Assembly (NCBI GenBank): GCA_900767825.1
Contig: CAAGAN010000029.1
Location: 85,100 to 149,099 of the forward strand
Direction of reading: 5' to 3'
DNA from: Bacilli bacterium
Lineage (GTDB): Bacteria > Bacillota_I > Bacilli_A > RFN20 > CAG-826
DNA length: 64,000 nt
Shown here: piece after piece, positions 42,636 to 49,041 of the stretch
Layout of the letters: every line of letters begins with the position of its first letter
Numbering within the stretch: the stretch's first letter is position 1
Made by a program: the position numbers and the translations under genes
Notes under the pieces: generated by a model
Databases searched by the model: none
What the model was told of the DNA's origin: nothing
Seen by the model: only the letters and a program-made list of their open reading frames with translations

Positions 42636-44318
42636 ATGGAACAAAAAGTAATCGCGATACTTCCAAAAGAAGAATTAGCGAAAGAAATGGAAATACGTCA
42701 AAAACGCATAGATGCCTTAACTAAGCTTGGCGAAAAGCGCATTGCTGATTTACATCGTGAAATCCGCAGCGTCAAAAGTAACCATCAAATCCCAAAGGAA
42801 GCTAAAGAAGACATCATCATAAAAGACAAGGCCTTGATTGAAGAAGCAAAGAAAGTTGCTTTGACAAATAAGGAAGAACTCAAGAGAGAAAGAAAAGAAT
42901 TCTATCAATTAGTTTCTTCTCAATATGGGGCCATGTTAAAAGAAAAGGCCGCTTCTAATAAGAAAGAAAAAGAAGAAGCTAAACTTATCCGTAATAAATT
43001 AATTGAGGAAGCAAAGGCTACCTATAAAGCTAAGCTTGCTGAAATTAAAGCCGATTCAGTTGGTGCTTCTACTAAAGAAGAGAAAGAAGAAGCTAGAAGC
43101 AACCTAATCGCTGCCAAAAAGGCTTATATGCTCTCTGTTGAAGAAGCAAAGGAAGCCTATAACAATAAAGTAACCGAGAATAAAGATGCTAAGCATCAAA
43201 TGTTCCAAGAACGTAGCACTGCGATTAAAAATGCTAGCGGGAAGTATCGTCCAATCCAAGAATATTTCTTGGAAAAATTTGAAGAAAAAGTCTACAAATT
43301 CAATATGCGTGACTTCATCTTCAACAATGGTTTATATGTTGTCATTGTCTTAGCAATCATCTTCTTAACCATTGGTTATGCCGTTGCTAATGATGGGGCG
43401 TTCCTATTCAAGTGGAGCGTAATTGTTTCTATTGTCGAACAAAGTTCTCCTCGTCTATTCTTCTCGTTAGGTGTAGCGGGATTAATCGTCTTGGCTGGTA
43501 CTGACCTTTCTGTTGGCAGAATGATTGGTATGGGTGGTGTATTGACTGTTATGTTCTGCACAACTAGCGGTATACCTGATATCAAATTCCTAGGACAGAC
43601 AATGGATTTCTCTGCTATTCCATTATGGTTTAGGGTAATCCTTGGATTCTTATGCTCAACTGTTGCCTGTACTTTCTTCTCTTGCTTAGCTGGTTTCTTC
43701 ACTGCTAAATTCAAGATGCATCCATTCATCTCAACCTTAGCTAACCAACTCATCATCTTTGGTGGCATGGTCTTGTTGACTGAAAATGGATTCACCGGTA
43801 TGCCAAACAATGACTTAATCACCAATTTGACTGGTAGGATAAACGGTACATTCCCAATTATGATTATCTATGCAATCGTGTTAATTATCGTAATGTGGTT
43901 TATCTGGAATAAGACGAAGTTCGGCAAGAATATGTTTGCAGTAGGTGGAAACCCTGAAGCTGCTGCTGTTTCTGGAATTAGCGTATTTTGGACAACTATG
44001 GGTGTCTTCTTGATGGCTGGTATCCTTTATGGATTAGGATCATCAATATTCGGTATCTATTCAACTTCTGTTAAAGCTCAGAACGGTACTGGTATGGAAT
44101 CTGATGCTATTGCAGCTTGTGTTGTCGGTGGTGTCTCATTTAGTGGTGGCGTTGGCACAATCCATGGTGTCGTCATCGGTACCTTATTATTCCAAGCCAT
44201 CTCCTTCATTCTTCCATATATTGGAATTGGTGACTCTAATGCTCAGCTATTCGTCAAAGGTATCATCATCCTTGTTGCTGTTACATTTGACTGTGCTAAA
44301 TTCCTTAAGAAGAAATAG
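42636..44318 (+). CDS. mglC: CUT2 sugar ABC permease with long N-terminal coiled-coil extension
   Basis: 560 residues, against about 330-350 for ordinary MglC/RbsC. Residues 1 to about 225 are a Lys/Glu/Ala-rich cytoplasmic coiled coil (KEELAKEMEIRQKRIDALTK, 20 residues; EEAKATYKAKLAEIKAD; EEAKEAYNNKVTENKDAK). The permease domain starts near 233 and has the family landmarks GVAGLIVLAGTDLSVGRMIG (20 residues), STLANQLIIFGG, GGNPEAAAVSGISV and CVVGGVSFSGGVGTIHG. The extension is in frame, with the RBS (AAGGAG) at its beginning, so it is part of the protein. It may dock the ATPase or link the permease to a cytoplasmic partner, which is inference. A terminator follows. Confidence 0.88.
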   Translation: MEQKVIAILPKEELAKEMEIRQKRIDALTKLGEKRIADLHREIRSVKSNHQIPKEAKEDIIIKDKALIEEAKKVALTNKEELKRERKEFYQLVSSQYGAMLKEKAASNKKEKEEAKLIRNKLIEEAKATYKAKLAEIKADSVGASTKEEKEEARSNLIAAKKAYMLSVEEAKEAYNNKVTENKDAKHQMFQERSTAIKNASGKYRPIQEYFLEKFEEKVYKFNMRDFIFNNGLYVVIVLAIIFLTIGYAVANDGAFLFKWSVIVSIVEQSSPRLFFSLGVAGLIVLAGTDLSVGRMIGMGGVLTVMFCTTSGIPDIKFLGQTMDFSAIPLWFRVILGFLCSTVACTFFSCLAGFFTAKFKMHPFISTLANQLIIFGGMVLLTENGFTGMPNNDLITNLTGRINGTFPIMIIYAIVLIIVMWFIWNKTKFGKNMFAVGGNPEAAAVSGISVFWTTMGVFLMAGILYGLGSSIFGIYSTSVKAQNGTGMESDAIAACVVGGVSFSGGVGTIHGVVIGTLLFQAISFILPYIGIGDSNAQLFVKGIIILVAVTFDCAKFLKKK

Positions 44319-44337
44319 TTAAAATAATGTATCATTT

Positions 44338-44360
44338 AGGGGAGGGCTTCCTCCCCTTTT
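44338..44360 (+). terminator. Rho-independent terminator of the mgl operon
   Basis: GGGGAGG (44339-44345) and CCTCCCC (44350-44356) form a 7-bp GC stem with a GCTT loop, extended by an A-T pair and followed by TTTTC. It lies 20 bp after the permease stop. Confidence 0.85.
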
Positions 44361-44368
44361 CTAAACAC

Positions 44369-44668
44369 ATGAATATCTATACTTTCTTTACTTTAATTAT
44401 TATTGGCTTTATCTGCACCTATACGGTTGCTTTGGCATATGCAAAATACTTACGTGGCCAAACTAGTGGCAAGATAAATGATCTAGCACCTATATTAACT
44501 GCTATATTTTTTGGCGGGCCGATTTTACTTCTAACATATATGATTACTGAGATACGTATAGAAGATCTAGGACATAAAAGACGTTATTTGATATTTGGTA
44601 TAGTCCATACCGTTTGGCAAGCTATATTAGTCGTTCTTCTAGTCTATTTTGGATTAGTCCACACTTAA
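44369..44668 (+). CDS. Small membrane protein of unknown function
   Basis: 99 residues from the ATG at 44369. An in-frame ATG at 44327 would place the mgl terminator stem inside the gene, so it is rejected. Three membrane helices are predicted (about 3-25, 42-60, 73-96) with a basic loop (GHKRRYL). No clear Shine-Dalgarno is present and the family is not recognised. The 3' end overlaps the convergent gene by 15 bp. It could be expressed by read-through of the mgl operon. Confidence 0.45.
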   Translation: MNIYTFFTLIIIGFICTYTVALAYAKYLRGQTSGKINDLAPILTAIFFGGPILLLTYMITEIRIEDLGHKRRYLIFGIVHTVWQAILVVLLVYFGLVHT

Positions 44669-45301
44669 TAGATTTAGCAATTTATCAAAATATTTATAAT
44701 CCCCGTTACTAGAAAGGTAGATAACGGGATTATTTTTTATATCAATCAAGGCATTAAGGAAATAATTTTCTTTTTTGAAATGTTTTCTAGAAACGCTAGT
44801 TTTAACAAACATTCTAAGAAAATAATTCTTGACCCCATTATCTTTTTGCTTTTTTTCTTCTAATTTATCTAGGGAATCTAGAAAAGAGAAAAATTGTGAC
44901 ATCTTTGTTTTGAAATCATCTGGACTAGCAAAGACATATTCATTATATTGGCCTAATAGAATTAAAGATAAATCTTCATTAGAATTTATTTCCAATTTCG
45001 TTTTATTTAATACAGGGGTCAATTGTTTTTTAATCGATCTATGGTTTCCATATAAGAAAGAAAAAGTATCTTTTAACAAAAGGATCGGGACTGATGTCTG
45101 CTCGAAATTAGATAAAGGATCATTACAAAATGCAATCTTTATGAAATCCTTTTCCTTTTTATAAAGAGAAATATTTTCGTTAGGGACAATAGTAGTGGGC
45201 ATTTCCTTGAAATAGAAATGCTTATCTCCTTTTAATGAATTTACTTTTATGACTTCTAGAAAAGAAGGGGGTAAATTATTTCCCTCGATTAAGAAATTCA
45301 T
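44654..45301 (-). CDS. Unrecognised protein, partner of the 45301-46104 product
   Basis: 215 residues with no signal peptide or membrane segment. It is rich in Lys, Phe, Asn and Leu, with segments MPTTIVPNENISLYKK, IAFCNDPLSNFEQTSVPILL (20 residues) and NPVIYLSSNGDYKYFDKL. I do not recognise a family. The start codon overlaps the stop codon of the upstream gene by one base, so the two are translationally coupled. Both share segments of the type NYFLRMFVKTSVSR here and NPFTRLFVKKDRNE in the partner, so the two may be distantly related. Confidence 0.55.
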   Translation of the reverse strand: MNFLIEGNNLPPSFLEVIKVNSLKGDKHFYFKEMPTTIVPNENISLYKKEKDFIKIAFCNDPLSNFEQTSVPILLLKDTFSFLYGNHRSIKKQLTPVLNKTKLEINSNEDLSLILLGQYNEYVFASPDDFKTKMSQFFSFLDSLDKLEEKKQKDNGVKNYFLRMFVKTSVSRKHFKKENYFLNALIDIKNNPVIYLSSNGDYKYFDKLLNLLSVD

Positions 45302-46104
45302 TATTTGACCTCATCTATTTTTTCAATTCCAGTTATCGCATCAAAAGTCTGACTATAAGATGCATTTAATGGGAGATTAATTAAGGGCTTATCTAATCCG
45401 ATTACCAATGTAGATGTTGAGATTAATAATTCATTTCTATCCTTCTTTACAAATAGGCGTGTAAAAGGATTTTTGGATTCATTTACTCTTTTATTATCTT
45501 GCCTAGATATAAATGTTGATGCGGCGTTTATTCCTTCTAGGAAATAAGTTCCTTCTTTTTCTAGGCTTAGGATTATATTTTCCTTGCCTTCTAAAACATC
45601 TAAAAAGGAAACATTTTCTATATCAAATTCTTTTAAATTAGCTAACGGGTTGCCTCTATTTAGGTTTAGATAACCAATTTTTGGAGTAGATATAACTTCC
45701 ATATTTATCTTCTTTAGATATGAAAGGCAGTTATTAATCGCGGGCATAACAATTTCTTTTTCTAAGGAAGGCAAAAGAAGAAATATTGTTTGCCTAGTTT
45801 TATCAATCCCATTAAATAGATAGGCAAAGCTAATTGGATTTTTATAAGTAGAGATTAATTCATTTTTAGATTCAAAATCTACTAGTCCGATTACTTCCTT
45901 ATCATTAAGGAAGTTAGATAAAGGATTGAATTTTCCTTTATTAATACTTATTCCTTCGACTCCTTCTAGGGTAACTAATAATTCTTCTTTCCCGTGAATA
46001 GAAAGATGATACTTAGTATTCTTATGACCATAGACTTTTATAGCGGTTATGATGTCTTCGACTTTAGTTAAATTAGAAGGGATATTTATTGCAATTGTTT
46101 TCAT
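45301..46104 (-). CDS. Unrecognised protein with faint PlsX-like pattern
   Basis: 267 residues, soluble. The order of segments faintly recalls the phosphate acyltransferase PlsX: ITAIKVYGHKNTKYHLSIHG, then VEGISINKG, FNGIDKTRQTIFLLLPSLEK (PlsX has GIDRPALATLLPT), then STPKIGYLNLNRGNPLANLK (PlsX has PKVGLLNIGEE-x-KG) and ENVSFLDVLEGKENIILSLE. The catalytic and substrate residues of PlsX (such as the SAGNTGA and DGFTGN blocks) are absent, so it would be a degenerate relative at best. It is first in a two-gene operon. The plsX relationship is a hypothesis only. Confidence 0.5.
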   Translation of the reverse strand: MKTIAINIPSNLTKVEDIITAIKVYGHKNTKYHLSIHGKEELLVTLEGVEGISINKGKFNPLSNFLNDKEVIGLVDFESKNELISTYKNPISFAYLFNGIDKTRQTIFLLLPSLEKEIVMPAINNCLSYLKKINMEVISTPKIGYLNLNRGNPLANLKEFDIENVSFLDVLEGKENIILSLEKEGTYFLEGINAASTFISRQDNKRVNESKNPFTRLFVKKDRNELLISTSTLVIGLDKPLINLPLNASYSQTFDAITGIEKIDEVK

Positions 46105-46250
46105 AAAGATATTTTAATTGTTATAGACAAATAAATGAATTGAATAATAAACAAACCACTTAAATTCCGGCATTAAAAAAGTTAACAAAATTCGCAAGGA
46201 TGTTATTTGTTAAAACGATTATACCCTTATTTGTTTCCAGCTAATTGTCT

Positions 46251-47030
46251 TTATTTTGCCATGCTTAAAAGGCAATTTTCTTCATCGCAACTCCATTCAT
46301 AAGGACGAAGGAATTCTCCATGGAACGAATTATTCTTCCCATCTAGATAATCCCAATAATCGGAGGAACACCATTTAGTATTTAAGCTTATCCTTCCTCT
46401 TTTCGCATTTAGGATATGTTCTATATCAAATTTCCTTAAGGCTAGACGCAATCTACATAAGGCATCCCTATATAGCTTCTTGGAATATTTAGGATCTTTT
46501 TCTGGCCATAATTGGGTTATGGCTTCTTCCATTAAAACTTCGCCCCCTCTTCTATAAACAAGCAAGGCTAGTAATTCTTTTGCTTTCGCACGGTCAAAAT
46601 CAAGCAAGACATCATTAACATAGCAATCAAAATGGGAGAATGTCTGGAAATATATCTTGGCCTTGTCTTTTTCTAATAGTTTTGCAAGGATGCTATCCAT
46701 TGTCTCTTTTTTATAAGGCTTATAACAAAATGCGAATAGGTTATCCTTCAATTTTGATTTAATTTCTTCGATATTTTGGAAATAGCCAGTTATGAATATG
46801 ATTTTGATATTAGGTTTCAACTTAATTATCTTCAAAGCAAAATCTATCCCGTTCATATCAGGCATGACTATATCTAAAAATGCTGCATAGACATCATGGA
46901 TCTTAATATAATCCAAAGCAGCTTGATAATCTTTTTGAAACAGCTGCATTTGGATGTTTGCCTTATCAATGGCATGCGATGAAAACATATATAATGATTC
47001 TTTTTCATCATCAACAACTACTATCTGCAT
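46251..47030 (-). CDS. Response regulator with SARP/BTAD-like output domain
   Basis: 259 residues. The receiver domain (1-120) has VVVDDEK (Asp7-Asp8), the phospho-acceptor Asp53 (AAFLDIVMPDMNG) and a Lys in CYKPYKK. The output part (about 130-235) is an OmpR/SARP-type winged helix: FDRAKAKELLALLVYRRGGE, LWPEKDPKYSKKLYRDALCR, RLRLALRKFDIEHIL. The short C-terminal tail lacks a full BTAD TPR domain. The RBS is AAGGAG. It overlaps the kinase gene by 20 bp and should be its partner. A likely target is the divergent promoter before 49042, where two direct repeats lie. Confidence 0.85.
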   Translation of the reverse strand: MQIVVVDDEKESLYMFSSHAIDKANIQMQLFQKDYQAALDYIKIHDVYAAFLDIVMPDMNGIDFALKIIKLKPNIKIIFITGYFQNIEEIKSKLKDNLFAFCYKPYKKETMDSILAKLLEKDKAKIYFQTFSHFDCYVNDVLLDFDRAKAKELLALLVYRRGGEVLMEEAITQLWPEKDPKYSKKLYRDALCRLRLALRKFDIEHILNAKRGRISLNTKWCSSDYWDYLDGKNNSFHGEFLRPYEWSCDEENCLLSMAK

Positions 47031-48909
47031 CTATTTTCTCCTTCTTATTTATAGGAAAAGAAACAATGACGTTTGTACCTTTTCCGATTTTAGATTCGAT
47101 TTTTACCTTTGCATTGCTAATTAGCTCTAGCCTTTCTTTTGCATTTTTAATTCCGACTGAATTAGGCTTGATTTTTGATTTATCAAAGCCAATCCCGTTA
47201 TCTGAAATCAAGACATTGTAATTTTTCTTGTCTTTATATGTCTTTATTTGGATATAACCATTTTCTTTATCTTCGACCTTAGAATATTTGAAGGCGTTTT
47301 CTACAAAAGGTTGTAAGCAAAGCATTGGTAAATCGAATTCAAAATCGCCTATATCAAGCAATACATCTACTTTCCTATTCTTTCTCGCATTTTCTAATTC
47401 TATATAGTTAAGGATATTAGATAATTCACGTGAAAAAGGAATGGTATCATAAGTAGAAGCGTCTACATTGTTTCTTAGGTGGATTGAGAAGTCAGTTAAT
47501 AATTTCTCTCCTTTTTGAGGATCTTTTTTATATGTAGCCTGTATGGCAGACAAGCAATTGAATATGAAATGAGGCTTTATTTGGGATTTTAAGGCATCTG
47601 CTTTTATTTGGTTCTGCTTCTTTTCTATTTCTAAGGCATGTATAAGCTTCTTGTCTTTATCAAGAGTTGCTAATCGATATAAGACAATCACGCAGATAAT
47701 AAGAGGGAAAAGGATATAGGAAGTAGATTGCTCTAGACCCGCTAACATCATATTTTCTAAATCAAAGAATGTGCATGTTGCAAACATTGTTAAAGAAGAA
47801 ATAAATAATAGATAGACGATATTTACTTTCTTTTCCTTGATATCTTTAGCTAGAAGTGGGGCAAAAGAGAGAAGGCTAAGAACGATTAACATCATCGGTA
47901 TTATTTGACAAAAGGTACCCATTAATACATAGAATAGAATGATGCTCATTACACTGGAAAGAACTAGAAAAGATAGATGTATGATAGAGAAATCGATTTT
48001 CTTTGTCTTAACTAGATGATAGAAAAGGGCAAATATAAGTAAGGTATAAGAGACAAGGTTAAATTCAAGGGTATAGTTAAAATGATTTGTCTTTAAAAAT
48101 GTTAATAATCTCCAATATACCCCGACTGAAAAAGTCGTTATCAGGATTATTGGGAACATAAGGATGCTGAAGGAGAATTCTTTTCTTTTAATACCTAGAT
48201 TAATTACAAAGGAAAATATGAATAAGGAAAATATGACTCCTAAAGTAACAAAACCGATATTATTTGTTAGGTTTGGAGAAGTTGAGTTTGATTCTAAAGT
48301 TGAAACACAAAGTCTAGCTGGACTAGTTAATCCTCCTTGGTTAGAACTAGATACTTCAAATACGATTTCGATTGGAGATTCATTCTTGACTACATAAGTC
48401 AAAGTCAAGTCATCCCCTCCGTTACTAGTAGCATTCCCAGTTTTGTTATGGGAACCATATTTCAATACAAGCTCTTTATTTATATAGGCATAGAATCCCC
48501 CTATAAAATTATTGTTCATTAGCCAGATCTTGGTTCCTCTTTTTAAACCCTTTACATACATCCTATATGAAGAAAAACCAGTATTATCGAGTCTATTTCC
48601 ATTTATAAGTGTGTCTTTATAATGATGGGGAACATTTACTAAAGCATCAGGACTGCCTTCATAATTATCTTCAATAATCCATTTGTTATAGAAGAATTCA
48701 TATTCGCCCTTCATGTGTTGCTTTACATATCTATTTTCTATTTCATAACCTTCAAAATTAAGGCTAGTCCCAACCATATCTGGAATGCCTTGCTTTGAAT
48801 TCATGTTGTCATCGCTTTTGATTAGGAAGAAGCAACAAATGCCAACGCTAAAAACCATTAAGAAAGTAATGATTGATGACAAAATAATTCCTAATCTTTT
48901 GCTAGACAT
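47011..48909 (-). CDS. LytS-like sensor histidine kinase with seven-helix sensor region
   Basis: 632 residues. After one N-terminal helix (about 7-29) comes an extracytoplasmic beta domain (about 45-205; FYNKWIIEDNYEGSPDALVN, 20 residues; YRMYVKGLKRGTKIWLMNNN), like the jelly-roll sensor of 7TMR-DISM kinases. Seven membrane helices follow (about 215-410). The kinase core has LKSQIKPHFIFNCLSAIQ with His447, then LCLQPFVENAFKYSK (N box), ISDNGIGFD (G1) and SVGIKNAKERLEL (G2). No clear RBS precedes the ATG; a -10 box TATAAT on the minus strand lies at 48932-48937. Ligand unknown. Confidence 0.85.
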   Translation of the reverse strand: MSSKRLGIILSSIITFLMVFSVGICCFFLIKSDDNMNSKQGIPDMVGTSLNFEGYEIENRYVKQHMKGEYEFFYNKWIIEDNYEGSPDALVNVPHHYKDTLINGNRLDNTGFSSYRMYVKGLKRGTKIWLMNNNFIGGFYAYINKELVLKYGSHNKTGNATSNGGDDLTLTYVVKNESPIEIVFEVSSSNQGGLTSPARLCVSTLESNSTSPNLTNNIGFVTLGVIFSLFIFSFVINLGIKRKEFSFSILMFPIILITTFSVGVYWRLLTFLKTNHFNYTLEFNLVSYTLLIFALFYHLVKTKKIDFSIIHLSFLVLSSVMSIILFYVLMGTFCQIIPMMLIVLSLLSFAPLLAKDIKEKKVNIVYLLFISSLTMFATCTFFDLENMMLAGLEQSTSYILFPLIICVIVLYRLATLDKDKKLIHALEIEKKQNQIKADALKSQIKPHFIFNCLSAIQATYKKDPQKGEKLLTDFSIHLRNNVDASTYDTIPFSRELSNILNYIELENARKNRKVDVLLDIGDFEFDLPMLCLQPFVENAFKYSKVEDKENGYIQIKTYKDKKNYNVLISDNGIGFDKSKIKPNSVGIKNAKERLELISNAKVKIESKIGKGTNVIVSFPINKKEKIDADSSC

Positions 48910-48981
48910 GTTTCTATCTTAACGGATTTCTATTATAAAGCAGTAAAAAATTATGAAAATAGGGTATTTTTCTTATTTTTG

Positions 48982-49014
48982 TTGGCACTTTATTAGCACT
49001 TCTATCTATATAAT
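48982..49014 (+). promoter_or_regulatory. Promoter of the DUF898 gene with direct repeats
   Basis: A consensus -10 TATAAT lies at 49009-49014. Two direct repeats GCACTT (48985-48990 and 48996-49001) are 11 bp apart, just upstream, where the -35 box should be. TTGGCA (48982) is 21 bp from the -10, too far for a normal -35. One-turn direct repeats are typical of OmpR/SARP-type regulators bound as a dimer, so the neighbouring response regulator may activate here. Confidence 0.5.
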
Positions 49015-49041
49015 CCTTTTATCTATATGGAGGAGAGCCTC

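Noticed and set aside
43376..43825. Open frame of 149 codons on the minus strand
   Set aside because: It mirrors the permease domain codons of the plus-strand gene and is a by-product of their composition.
44327..44368. Longer start for the small membrane protein
   Set aside because: It would read through the mgl terminator stem and adds no membrane or signal segment.
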